Source: Cricetomys ansorgei
Taxonomy: Eukaryota; Chordata; Mammalia; Rodentia; Nesomyidae
Direction of reading: 5' to 3'
DNA: 64,000 nt
Assembly: GCA_026225945.1 (NCBI GenBank)
Contig: JAMJFZ010000107.1
Span: 48,870,501-48,934,500, forward strand
Shown: positions 43,641 through 54,394 of the stretch, in pieces
How positions within the stretch are numbered: position 1 is the stretch's first letter
How the letters are laid out: each line of letters opens with the position of its first letter
Program-made: the position numbers and the translations under genes
The notes under the pieces: generated by a model
What the model saw: the letters and a program-made list of their open reading frames with translations, nothing else
Databases searched by the model: none
Told to the model about the DNA's origin: nothing

Positions 43641-45034
43641 AGGTTATCTGTTTTTCTTTTAGAGACATCTTAGACAAAGTAACCAAGATTTAAAATGTAA
43701 CTTTTGCTCTTACAGTATGGCTCTGCAGGACTTCTGAGTTGACTGCTTATACTTTAGCATTTGTCAATTTTATTCTGTTAGTTTGATGCTCAGTTTAGCT
43801 GTTTTTTCTCCCTGAAGGGAAGATATTATTTGTCTCTATTTCAACAAAAGACTGATTTTTTTTTAAATGGAATCAGAATAAAGACAATTGTCCATCCCAC
43901 ACCACAGCAGGAATGCCTTAGCATGGCTTCTGAAACTGCCAATCAGTTACTATCTCATATAAAGACAGTAGACCTTTTCTAGCAATTGTTGTAGCAGAGT
44001 TAACAAATTTGCACTAGTATACAAAACAAAAAAGTCACCAATGTAATGTAAAATGTGATTCTAAGCTGCATATGCACACTGTAATAAGGAGACATTCAAT
44101 ACAGTTATGAGAGCCCTAAAATTGTACTTTTTCTAGAAGCATTTCTTCCTCCCAACTGCCACTTCTCACCACATTTGGTTTTGTTATAAAACTGGTTGAT
44201 CTCATGGTTCACTATATCTGTACTGATTGACTTCTCTAGGTAAAGGAAAACGAAGGTCACTTTCAAAATACTTGCATACTAATTCCATGGTATTTACTGA
44301 GCTGCCTCAGGACACACAGAATTATATCATATACTCATGGGAGGAGATCTCATGTTGAGGGCAAACACTTTTCCCTCTGCCTAGAGAGCTCAAGCTCACC
44401 ACGAGCATGGTAACATGAAGAAGAGGTGGGAAAACTAAAACATAACTTCAGTCATAGCTTTTCCAACTCTGGCCTGAAAAGGTTGAAGTTAATTTTGGAA
44501 GCATGACCTAGGTTGGCAGTGTTTGATCCACATCTTCTAAATAACTAAGACACTATAAATACACCGTCTCTGGAGAACAAATTCAGCTTATGCTGCATTT
44601 TAACAAAGCCTGTTTTTCTTCTACTTAATCATTTGGCCATTCAGAAGCCATTCAGTTACTAAGAAACAGAACAACAAATCACTAGCAGACACATTTTATG
44701 AGAGCATAATGCACCTCACCATTAATGACAGTTTTGTAAAAACATCCCTGAGTCTTTATGGGCTTCATTTATAGTAAGTCGTAGTAAAATTAATGTGAGT
44801 TATTGTCAGGTTTTAATAAAAGACATATAAATCATGCAAATGAATACTATCACATCAATATCTTTCTATAAGTCCAATAGAAATTCAACCAGGCAATGAA
44901 TGTACTTCCATCCCATCCCCCTCTCTCTCTCAACTCACACACACAATGAGAATCATTCGTATAACAAAAAACCCTAAAGAAATGATAATCTCTCTGAGTA
45001 AATTTTTAGTAATACTCAAGCAAAATGTACTAGG
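43641..45034. other. repeat-free block with an octamer site, candidate conserved non-coding DNA
   Basis: About 1.4 kb without recognised repeats except a small CT/CA run at 44918-44945. The sub-segment 44690-44880 contains a perfect ATGCAAAT octamer (44834-44841) and several TTTATGG/TTTATAG and TAAT motifs typical of homeobox/POU-bound enhancers. Inference only. Confidence 0.4.
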
Positions 45035-45330
45035 AAACTAAAATAAATTTGCTTCTCATAGCTCTGAAGGCTAGAAGTTCAATGTCTTAAGACCGCTTCC
45101 CATAGCTTGCAAATGAACTGTTCATAGTCTCACACGATCTTATGAGTGAAACCAGTACTTCTGGTGTTATTCCTTCTTTTTGAAAGAAGCTTGTTATTCT
45201 GAGTTAGTACTTCACCCCTAAGACCTGAATTTGAAGGCACTATCTTCAAATAAAGTTGTGACTTTATGAGGTACTGGAGATTCAGCATAGGAATTCTAGG
45301 GGGGAAACAGTCCAGTCCTACTGGTGTTTA
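45035..45330 (-). mobile_element. MLT1-like MaLR LTR, antisense
   Basis: 'gctctgaaggctagaagttc', 'ttcccatagcttgcaaatg', 'ctggtgttattccttctttt', 'ctaagacctgaatttgaagg' and 'cactatcttcaaataaagtt' then '...aattctaggggggaaac' follow the reversed LTR: GGAGGCTGGAAGTCC...CTTGCAGACGG...ATCTCCAAATACAGT...GAATTTTGGGGGGAC. Confidence 0.8.
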
Positions 45331-45902
45331 AAGTGGCCAGTAAATCAGAAGCCTCTTTGAAGCACGTGGCAACACAACACTGCAGTTATGTTGACAAAAC
45401 TGCCAAAGTGTTCATGTGATTGAATAACCCTTGGAAAGGCGTGACATTTCCCTAGCCTACAATTACTTTGCATGAGAAATGAAGTACTTTATTTCAGAAA
45501 TAAAAATTCATTATAATTTATTGCTTCAAAATGTGCCTATCCAACACCCATCCGAAGGTATGAAGGGCACTTTTAGCACACATTTGCTTCCTGATAGAAA
45601 GAGCTAGAAGAACAAAAGGAGCTATTATTCTATAAAATAGGACTTGAGTCCTTTGGTCCAGGCTAAAATATCTCACAGAGACACAACAGGACACATTGGT
45701 GGGATGCAGAGCTGACTAGTGGACTGCAGACAGATGAGAATCCCCATTTCAAATCTCAGAATTGCACGATGTTCATCAGACTGTCAAGTTTAATTTCAAT
45801 CACATCTCTTTGAAAAGTGATATTTTTCTGGGAAAGTAACATCATTTCTGTAGTTAACACATATTATCTCACCTTCTTCCATATTTAATGGCATTTTCAA
45901 GA
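45331..45902. other. unique sequence, no feature recognised
   Basis: No family recognised. Confidence 0.35.
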
Positions 45903-46120
45903 AAGATTCATTTATTTTCTGAGCATGAGTGTTCTGCCTCCATTCATGTATATGCACCACATGTGTGCCTACTGCTTGGGGAGATGAGTAGAGGGTCTTG
46001 AATCCCCTGGCCCTGGAGGTAGAGATGGTTAAGAAAGACCTGGTGGGTGCTGGACACTGAACCCAGGTTTTCTGCAAAAGCAACAGATGCTCTTAACCTC
46101 TGAAAACCTCTTCAGTTCCT
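45903..46120 (-). mobile_element. B3 SINE, antisense, near full length
   Basis: 'gattcatttattttctgagc', 'atgagtgttctgcctccatt', 'gcaccacatgtgtgcctact', 'agagggtcttgaatcccctg', 'gggtgctggacactgaaccc', 'gcaacagatgctcttaacct' and 'ctgaaaacctcttcagttcc' are the whole B3 in reverse. Confidence 0.9.
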
Positions 46121-46205
46121 TAACAGAACATTTTAGCTTCACAGATTTTATGACTTTAGTAACTTCATATATTCAACTTCATATATTCAACTCAAAAAAT
46201 AAGAT

Positions 46206-46297
46206 AGTTTTTTTTTTTCTCTTAGAAGACCATGAAATAGAATTATTGGGAGATAATAGTTAATTATGTAACACAAAATTGTGATATACATTTAATA
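46206..46297. repeat. local direct duplication, copy 1
   Basis: About 90 bases of AT-rich DNA, including 'gaccatgaaatagaatta' and 'gtaacacaaaattgt', that recur at 46986-47077 with roughly 90% identity and the same orientation, 779 bases away. Neither copy looks like a known interspersed repeat. Confidence 0.9.
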
Positions 46298-46930
46298 TAC
46301 ATTCAACTATAATATAAATATTTTCCAAAATATAATTATTTGCATGTGCTCAAGGTAGGTGTAAATAACTCAGTAAATTCTGAGTGCCCATGTCAGGTGC
46401 TAGGTTAGTAACTAAAGTTATGGATTTGTGGTACTTTTAAATATATCAACCCTGGCCTTACAGCACTAGGTGTAAAAAGTTTAAAAACTTTACCCATGTT
46501 GGAATTTGTTCACTATTTTACAGCGTATTTTGTAATAGTGTCAAATTGATAAATTTGTAGGAATCATAATTCTGAGTCTGTCTTAAATGTTTTATGTATG
46601 GACACAATTACAATTGACATTGCAATCATTTGAAATAAAAAGCTTCCCACTCGTTTAAGGTATTTCATAATGGTAGTATATTCATGACATCCACTTGAAT
46701 TTCTAGAATGTTCACATTTATAGAGTTATTCCAGAATGAATCCTTTGGCCACTATAGCATGAACCGATGGCATTTTTACTCGGTTGATGTTGTCTATTCA
46801 AGTTTATGTTAGAGAAATTATTTCTTTTATAAAAAATATGTCAAAAATGTCTTCTTGGGTGTAGTGACGCCATTCCCTCATAGAACAACTCAACAAATAG
46901 ATCTTAAATATTTCTGAGCTCCTTTTGTTG
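46298..46930. other. unique AT-rich segment between the duplicated copies
   Basis: No repeat family recognised between the two copies, so it is not an evident transposon. Confidence 0.4.
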
Positions 46931-46934
46931 ACTA

Positions 46935-46957
46935 AAAAAAAAAAAAAAAAAAAAAAT
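46935..46957. repeat. poly(A) run
   Basis: About 23 consecutive A, just upstream of copy 2 of the local duplication. No SINE or L1 body precedes it in sense. Confidence 0.9.
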
Positions 46958-46985
46958 GGAAAGAGTGTATCTTCATAGAAGATAC

Positions 46986-47077
46986 AGTTTTCTTTTTCTC
47001 TTAAAAGACCATGAAATAGAATTATTTGGAGATAATAGTTAATCACGTAACACAAAATTGTAAAATATATATTTAAT
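46986..47077. repeat. local direct duplication, copy 2
   Basis: Second copy of the segment at 46206-46297. Homology stops just before the B1 that follows. Confidence 0.9.
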
Positions 47078-47097
47078 TTGATACATTTATAAACCCC

Positions 47098-47250
47098 CAC
47101 CCCGCCGGCCCCGCCCCATAGTCCTGGCTGTCCTGAAACTCAGTATATAGACCAACCAGGCTAGCTTCGAACTCTCAGAAACACAGAGATCTGCCTTTCT
47201 CTGTCTTCCAATTGTTGGGACTAAAAGCATGTCCCACCACAGCGGCCTTA
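47098..47250 (-). mobile_element. B1 SINE, antisense
   Basis: 'gtcctggctgtcctgaaact', 'cagtatatagaccaaccagg', 'acagagatctgcctttctct' and 'ccaattgttgggactaaaag' are reversed B1. The reversed tail is replaced by a C/G-rich stretch at 47093-47116, which is unusual. Confidence 0.9.
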
Positions 47251-47351
47251 TAATTTTCAAATTAATTGGATCCTTATCCCTTTTTTTCCTCTTCCAATCT
47301 AAGTAAGCTCTTTGCTAAAAGCACTATAAATGACTGCAGTGTTCTCGGTTA

Positions 47352-47366
47352 CCAGCAGATGGCGAT
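47352..47366 (+). promoter_or_regulatory. CTCF-like binding motif
   Basis: CCAGCAGATGGCGAT fits the CTCF core CCASYAGRKGGCRSY at 14 of 15 positions (A instead of C/G near the end). It lies about 100 bases outside the B1, in unique DNA, so it is not part of a B2-derived CTCF site. Confidence 0.6.
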
Positions 47367-47369
47367 GTT

Positions 47370-49178
47370 CAGTGAGTGACAGCTCTTCTCTAGTCAAATG
47401 GGCCCATTTTTTTCAGGCTTCTTTTTACACATTGTATGCTTTGTAACATGGCTAGAAAACTATGCCAGAGCCTAACTAAATGCTTCAAGTATATCGAACA
47501 TAAAGCCTTGTTTACACGTGTAAATGGTTGTATTTGTACAGCCTATATGAGAAAGGGTAAATAAAGAAATAGATCCCTATTTTTCAATTTTCCAGAATTT
47601 CTTATAAAAATAATCAAACTACATGTGTTGAAGTTTAAGCTGAAAGCCTCTTTACAGTTTATTTTAAAGGAACATTGCTTTCACATTTGTTCTGACAGCA
47701 CAAATCCATACAAGAAATGAAAAACGCTGTGGTTAATGTAAAAGTCATGTAATTTCCTTTTGGTCAGGAGGGGAGGAGAAACATTGAATGACATTAATGA
47801 AAGAGCTATAAAATAAATATTATAAAAGTACAGAGTAGCTATTTGATTAGAAATTGATCTTAGAATGTTTGACCTACTTTACTGTGAATTAAATACAACC
47901 CCTCTGGAGGCATTTAGAGCACACGTTGTCCTTTTAGAAACACAATTATCTGTTTTTAAGCCATTAATGTAGCTTTCTTAAAGTGATATATTTTGAATTG
48001 TGTGCTATTAACAAAATGCTGTTACAGACAATAGTATGTAATTGGGACAGGTAAGAGAAGGAGTAAATTAGGGAAAATAGAGATAATTTGAAAACTGTAT
48101 TAGAACCTCTGGGAGGATTCTTGTTTTGAACTGTAGGACTGCCCAGATGTGGGGACAAACGAGTTAGTTGTTCTCCAGGTCCAAGTGGTAAGAGTAGGGT
48201 CTTGTCTGATGGCTTCGCAGTTGAAGAAAAGCATCCTGAACCTGTCTCTAGCCTGTCTCTGGAAGCCTGCTGCTTGCTTCTCAAGAGGCTCATGAGTTGG
48301 AATTCATTACCTGATTTTATCAACACACCAAAAGGAGATCCATGTCTTTGAGATGGACTCATTAACCAACCCCCAGAGATGGATGTATGAAAACATAATT
48401 CCAATTTGCTTAATTCACAATGAGGAGTTCAGCCGTCACTGAATAGCAGTCCTCATACTGGATCGTAGACTTTTCTCCCTGCAGGAAGAATTACTTGAGA
48501 GGCCACATTATAATCAGAAGGTTTCTTGGTGATTATGTATTTTAAGACATTATTTAAATCAGATGTAGTTCTAATCTCAGTCCTTTAAAAACAGCAATGA
48601 ATTTGAAATTTCACAATATCAGGAAACTGAAAATGAGAGAAAAAAATACAATTATACTGCTTCTTCATTCTCAATCTGAAACAACATTATCAAATATCAG
48701 TCAGGAGTAAAATGGGTAAATGGCTGCACATTCATTGTCTAAGTTTTGAAACGCAAATATGAAAATGAATCAGATAATGCTACACAGTGATAGAAAGTTG
48801 CTCAAGACACAAGGGGAATGTGTGGTTTATTCCTTTAATCAAAAGCATGAAAGTTTCATAAATTTTGAAACGTAAACTTGGGCATTAAAGCTTATTATGT
48901 AGGTACTGTGAGTAAAGCAGTAATCGTTATAAGCCTTGGGAGAGCTGAGGTCTCTAGAGAGAAGTACACGACACAGGTGCTGCTCATGCTGTTGTTGTTA
49001 ACCGGGCAAGGATTGTGTGGGGACCTGCTGAACTATGTATTTATATTTCATGTACTTCTCTGTGTGCATTAGCTTGATCCATATAAGATTTCTAGCATTT
49101 GAGACTTTTGACATAACAAATAATAGTTTCATAGAGTCTGCCCGAATCTTACATTTAATTAAATGAAATCTCTTAATA
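47370..49178. other. repeat-free block, candidate conserved non-coding DNA
   Basis: About 1.8 kb with no recognised repeat, following the CTCF-like motif. The longest open frame in the window (146 residues, minus strand, 47964-48404) lies here, but it has no recognisable domain and no supporting splice or conservation signal. The parts 47630-47960 and 48490-48740 look the least random. Confidence 0.4.
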
Positions 49179-49226
49179 TAATATATGCATATATATATAT
49201 TATATAACTAGATTGTTTATGTGAGT

Positions 49227-49274
<48 letters not shown>
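49179..49274. repeat. (TA)n and (CA)n microsatellite
   Basis: TA-rich run at 49185-49206, then about 23 CA units at 49228-49273. Confidence 0.95.
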
Positions 49275-49275
<1 letters not shown>

Positions 49276-49429
49276 CTTAATACATATGTACAGTTCTCTC
49301 CTCTTTCAGCTGAGAGGCCCTGGAAGGGATGGCAATTTAGGAGCATTGGGCTCACCGAACACAAATAGCTTGTTCTCCAATATAATTTTCAATTAAAAGC
49401 AACTAGGACACTTTGGAGAAATGACGGAT

Positions 49430-49980
49430 TCTGGACTGTGTTAGGAAATGCACAAGATGCATTATCATTATCAGATATTACTCCCACAAGCATTGTGCCA
49501 CTATTACACTAGCATATCATTCAGGTAGGAGTCTATTGTAGACAGAAAGGTTTGTGACTGGGTTGGTGCTTACATTTCTCCTTTGGTAGAAAAGTAGAAA
49601 GAATATTACCCTGTACCAAAGATATCCAGCATATAAGGGTGAAGGCTCCGTGTCGGCACTAGCTCTACTTCTTTATGTTCAATGAGTTTGTTGGTGTTGT
49701 CTTCAGCAATGGGGCTGTTTGTCGGTTCCAATGGGACTCCTTTGGGGTAAACCTCAATTAGATGTAACCCAATCTCAGTACTTGAAATTTCAATTGGTGA
49801 CAAGAGATGGCCAGTTGGGGCTTTGTATCCCCATTATTTTGCAATTTTATTTAAATTACCTTCATATATGTATATATTCTAGAATGTTTCTCTTGCATCA
49901 GATTTCCATACTAGCCCTCAAGTGGTCCTCAATTACAGTGACCAGTGAGAGGAGCTCTAAGGGTCCTTGTAGGCAGTAGA
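49430..49980 (-). mobile_element. L1 3' UTR, antisense
   Basis: 'atattactcccacaagcatt', 'gtgccactattacactagca', 'atcattcaggtaggagtcta', 'gtgactgggttggtgcttac', 'ttcagcaatggggctgtttg' and 'tttcaattggtgacaagaga' match the antisense muroid L1 3' UTR and align with 16270-16690 in this window. Confidence 0.88.
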
Positions 49981-50479
49981 AACAACTCCCAGCGGCCAAA
50001 GTTGATACACTTTAAGTAGAGCCAATGAATGACAATACATAGCATTTGATTATAGCTTAAATTATAAAATAAATATCTCTAACATGCTTAATTAAATAAT
50101 GAATAAATAAATAAATAAATGTAAGGATAATAGATAGATATCACATGCACAGATTACAAAGAATTTATGTAAACATTACACTCCTGTGGAAATAACATAG
50201 CCAAATCCTCATTCATTAATAGTGCTACGCATAGATGCTCCCTCAGCTATGTGGTCCCACTAATGCTAAGTCCTATGGGTCATATACCTTTGAAGTGTTG
50301 TAAGGAAAATGTCACTTTTTCTCTAATCTTCCTTCTCCATACCAATAAGACCTGTCTATTTATAAGGAAAATCTCCAAGAAAATCATACTTGGTAGACAT
50401 TCCACAAAATTGCTTGACCGCTATAAAAACTGTCATTGTCACAAGAATCACTAGACATTTGAGAAACTGTCACAGCAAA
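49981..50479. other. unique AT-rich sequence with (AATA)n
   Basis: (AATA)n at about 50092-50120. Otherwise nothing recognised. Confidence 0.4.
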
Positions 50480-50735
50480 AAAAAGAGCCTGAGAATGGAT
50501 AATGACTTAATAGAATGTGACACTTTGAATGAGTTACTGGAATAGAGAGAATGAAATCTGTGTAAACAGTGATGTACGGGTATTGGACTACTGATTGTCA
50601 TAAATGCCCCATACTAATGTAGAACATTAGTAATAATGGAGTCTAGGTGCTGAGATTATGGAATATCTCTTCATTAACTTTACATTTTTTTGTAGGTTTA
50701 AAACTATTCTAAAGTAATTTTATTAAAAAATAAGT
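50480..50735 (+). mobile_element. ancient L1M 3' end
   Basis: 'gtgatgtacgggtattggac', 'actgattgtcataaatgccc', 'catactaatgtagaacatta', 'gtaataatgga' and 'gtaggtttaaaactattcta' are in the order of old L1 3' ends, which finish with CTAAAACTGTTCTAAAAAATAAAG. Predates rodents. Confidence 0.75.
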
Positions 50736-52134
50736 TACTGTATATTTTCTCTTTTTCCAAGTATCTAAAAACTACCCATTTCTGTGGGTGATACATGAAA
50801 AGTGATTCCCATAAATGATACATTTTTCAAAAGGGAATATAATTTTACTGTATTGATGACCTCAAAGTAGTAGATTTTGATTAGCTGTTGTGAAGTCAAG
50901 CTAAAATTTATTTTTACACAACTAACAAATATTTACTGTTACTTGTAAGCGGAATTAAACATTCCAATTCAGTACAGACCAAGGGAGTAGGAAAATGTTA
51001 TACTTATTAGGTTCTGAGAGTAAGCATTACTGGCCAGATGGATTTGTCTGTGCTAGGAGTTGAGAGAGCCAGCACCTCTTCTGTAGGCCAGCATTGTCTG
51101 GAATAGCAAATATAGGCTCAACACCTCTGAATAAAGTATCAGAGCCAGAGTTAGTGTACATTACTTGTGGGTGGATTTTGTGCTTGTGTAAGGGGCATCT
51201 GAACTATGCTGCAAGTTTCCAAAAGCCTATCAATTACTATTTGTTCATCAAGGCATCGCTAGCAGGTAGGAAGAGATGCCTAAGCCAGGTGACCAGAGTT
51301 TATCATTAGGTGTGATTGTGGGAAGCAAATACCTTAAGACAAGTTTGTATCTGTGAAAAACATGCAGTTAGTTATATTGAGTATATTTATGCACACAAAG
51401 GGGGACAAGCAGAGGCTAAGTATACAAAAAAACAACTTCCACATTGACTTGACCAAAGTGGCTTGGAATTCTTCAGCCACAAGAAAAGTTCTTCATTCTT
51501 TACTAACCAGACTATAGATGAGTGTTGTGTTTATTTCAGTCTAACAGTATTTAAAAAGAGCCACAGACACAATGACTTTGGTGAAAGGAAATAAAAAAGA
51601 GAACTTGGTATCATACTATTACCTGAGAAAACGGGTGGTGTGTTCAGCTTGAAGGAAAGCAATTGTTTCTGTTCCTGAGGTGTTTAAGAGTTGTCATGAT
51701 GAAGGAGTTGGCTTATCTTGTATTGCCTTAGGTAGACCACGGGAACAATAGGACAACATTCTGGGGCAGTGGATTACATAATATTGTAATAATGCTATTT
51801 TTAATAGAGCTTTTCAGTGATAGATCACTTTGCACAGTGATGAAATCCTTCTTATTACAACTTTCTAGCAGAGGCCCCGCAATTGAGTCAATATGAGAAA
51901 CAGAACCAGTAGTGAACTCTGTGTGTGTGTGTGTGTGTGTGTGTAGAGACAAAAAAAATCACTATTCATTTTTGTGAGCTGACTAAGGAATTAGTTGGCT
52001 TAGGAGTTGACTCAAATGATTATAGAGACCCAGGAGTGCTGACAATACAGTTCTACTTCTAGACTGAAGGTCTGAGAAAAAGAAGAGCTAATGTTTCAAG
52101 TCCAAAGGCAAGGAAAATACAATTGTTATAGCTG
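50736..52134. other. unique sequence with a (GT)n
   Basis: (GT)n of about 12 units at 51920-51944. No other repeat or gene seen. Confidence 0.4.
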
Positions 52135-52345
52135 GAAAGGTGACAGCCAGTCTTTTATTGCATTCTTTCCTCTAATTGATTAGAAGATATCAACCTACCT
52201 TCCATATAGGGAGGAATATCTGCTTTATCCAGTCTACCAATATAAGTGTCAATCCCATACAAAACTTTCACAGAAACTTTCAGGATAATGTCTGACCAAA
52301 AGTTTAGGTACCCTGTACGCTAGTCAAGTTGATGCATATAATTAT
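52135..52345 (-). mobile_element. ancient ERVL-type LTR end, antisense
   Basis: 'agggaggaatatctgcttta', 'tccagtctaccaatataagt', 'actttcacagaaactttcag', 'gataatgtctgaccaaaagt' and 'ctagtcaagttgatgcatat' match a widespread mammalian LTR-type repeat in reverse (…TGACCAAATATCTGGGCACC…GTCAAGTTGACACATAA). The family is not named with certainty. Confidence 0.65.
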
Positions 52346-52499
52346 CACTGTAACAGACCAGAATTCTCTGCCACGTGAACTGGCCTTCAGTGAGGGGTAA
52401 AAGTGAGGGTGATACAAAGGTTAGTTATGGTATTGGGGTCAAGACAGAGCTTTTCATTAATAACCTGAAGTCCTTTCAGAAACCGTGTCTGCCATTTAT

Positions 52500-52860
52500 C
52501 ACCTGAAGCCCTCAATTTAACACCTTGTCAACGTTCGATACAATGAACACTGTGTTAAACAAAATATTGGACATAAGCAACTTAATGAAAGAAAACTTAA
52601 TAGTCTTTATGGCTTCAAGTTTTAGTCCATCATGGTGGGGAAGGTGTGGTGGAGCAGAAAGCTCATGCCATGACCAGTGGCAATTTGAGTAAGGCCAGGA
52701 GGAGGTCAGGGCAAGATATAACTCCCAAGTATACACTCCTAGTTACCAACCTTTTCCAACTAGACTCTACCTACTACTTTTTACCATTTCTCAAGAAGGC
52801 CATCCTTTCATGAATCCATTTAGAGATTAATACATTAGTTAGGTTAGTGCCCTCAAAATC
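52500..52860 (-). mobile_element. rodent LTR, antisense (same type as 32300-33090)
   Basis: 'agcaacttaatgaaagaaaa', 'ttagtccatcatggtgggga' and 'aaggtgtggtggagcag' match the reversed 3' part of a rodent ERVL/MaLR-like LTR. The rest to 52860 is diverged. Confidence 0.6.
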
Positions 52861-53330
52861 TAGTTACTTCCACAACATCTATGAATTCCTCACCAAACCC
52901 TCACTCTAAGAGCCACTGAGGGCATTTCATATTCTGTCTGTAAAAAACACCCACATAATGTTTCATGTAGGGTGTTCATTGCAATCAGGCAGGAAGAGAC
53001 AACAGAAAACTGCTGTGATAAGCAGGTATTTAAATGTCAAGAAAGCTGTCCTGAGTTAATGGTGGTGCCTCTGGCACATGCTCCACTTGTACACAGCAAG
53101 CGTGAGAAAAGCAGCCATTGGTGGTTTTAATTCCTGGGCATCCCTGGATTGTTTGGTGTTTTACCGTATCTAGAAGACACTGGAACTGAGCCTACTTTAC
53201 TGGTTGGTTTGATTGATTAATTAGCTAGTACTTCCTTATCTTAAAAAGTTATATCTATTACCATTCTACAGTTATTTTTAAAACTAGTTTTCTCATTGCT
53301 ACATGAAACATAAAATTATATATATTAGTG
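52861..53330. other. unique sequence, no feature recognised
   Basis: No family recognised. Confidence 0.35.
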
Positions 53331-53334
53331 GGAG

Positions 53335-53395
53335 ATTGTTTTTTTTCCAATTTCTGTGAATAACTGTGTTGTAATTTTGATGGGGATTGCCGCAG
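53335..53395 (-). mobile_element. short L1 ORF2 fragment, antisense
   Basis: 'tctgtgaataactgtgttgt' then 'aattttgatggggattgc' is the reversed ORF2 motif found at 5620-5650 in this window. Confidence 0.55.
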
Positions 53396-53599
53396 CTGGT
53401 CACAAAAGATACCATGTATCTTTCCCTGGCAATGGAGTTATTCCAGAGGCTCCAGCCACATGCAGGCCTGGTGATGGGGGGCTGATCATATCTGTCCAAT
53501 AGTAGCTCTTATTTGAATTTCATAGAGTTATTGGGAAAAAATTTGTATTTATTACTTTGTCCCACCATCTGTGATTGGCATCCTGTACCTTGCATTGCC

Positions 53600-54260
53600 A
53601 AAGGTTAGAATATTGCCTTGTCTACTGAGGCTGATGCCAAACTGAGTTGATCTGACTCTCCCTCAATCAAGAAGTGGACTTATAGTCTCAAGGAGAGGGC
53701 AGGTGTGGCCAAGACCAACTCTAAGTGTAGAAATGACAGGCTAAAGTTCAATTCTCTTGCAAACTCACCAGTACAGAGGGTCTAGAGGGTGAGTAAAACA
53801 CTGAGTGTATTGTGTATTGTTGACAAAGGCACAGCCATATCAAGTCCCATGGTAATGGCAAAGCCTTCTCCAGATGAGGCTCAGAGGGATGACAGAGGGA
53901 GGCTTATTTGGGTCTGAGAATGAATGTTCAATGTGTCCATAAAATGTCCACAGTAGTTTTCTCCCTGCCAGATGTTTGGAGTTTGCTCCATTGCAGAGAC
54001 TATTCCTATTAACTAAACCTGCTTCCTTGTTCAGTTGTATAAAATAACCCTGTCTCCCTGTTCCTTTGTATGTAATAACTTCAACTCCTTGTTTATCTGT
54101 ATGCAATAACCCCAGCACCCTGTTCAACTGTAAAGAATCAATGTGCTGAGCTTCCAGTGCACTGTGGCCTCTCCATCAGAAAGCCCAGTTCATCTGATCC
54201 CAGCATTTTTGTACTTGAGAATTATCTTAGAAAAGTCGAGGCTAGCTAAGTTCATGTCAA
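53600..54260 (+). mobile_element. probable ERV LTR with internal tandem repeats
   Basis: LTR-like texture without coding potential: four 30-32-base tandem units at 54025-54150, then 'gtgctgagcttccagtgcac', 'tgtggcctctccatcagaaa' and 'gcccagttcatctgatccca', which resembles an LTR U5. Termini and a target duplication were not found, so the outer boundaries are guesses. Confidence 0.5.
54025..54150. repeat. four tandem units of 30-32 bp
   Basis: Unit starts at 54025, 54057, 54087 and 54119. Each begins CCTTGTT/CCCTGTT, contains a TTGTAT-like and an AATAAC/AATCAA core, and ends C/A-rich. Divergence between units is about 25-30%. Confidence 0.85.
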
Positions 54261-54336
54261 TAAAATCATAATAAAGTGCTATCTTCAATTTTGTAAATTA
54301 ATTCTTTTAATTCCCCAAGTTCAGTTAGTGCTGCCA

Positions 54337-54339
<3 letters not shown>

Positions 54340-54392
<53 letters not shown>
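54340..54392. repeat. (GT)n microsatellite, about 26 units
   Basis: Uninterrupted GT run, the longest pure one in the window, at the left edge of an antisense L1. Confidence 0.95.
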
Positions 54393-54393
<1 letters not shown>

Positions 54394-54394
54394 T

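Noticed and set aside
47964..48404. 146-residue open frame on the minus strand, one of the longest in the window
   Set aside because: No recognisable domain, unremarkable composition, overlaps no splice-like context, and is within the range expected by chance over 64 kb.
54025..54150. Possible CRISPR-like array because of four regularly spaced repeats
   Set aside because: Units are directly tandem without unique spacers, diverged, and lie in a vertebrate LTR-like context.
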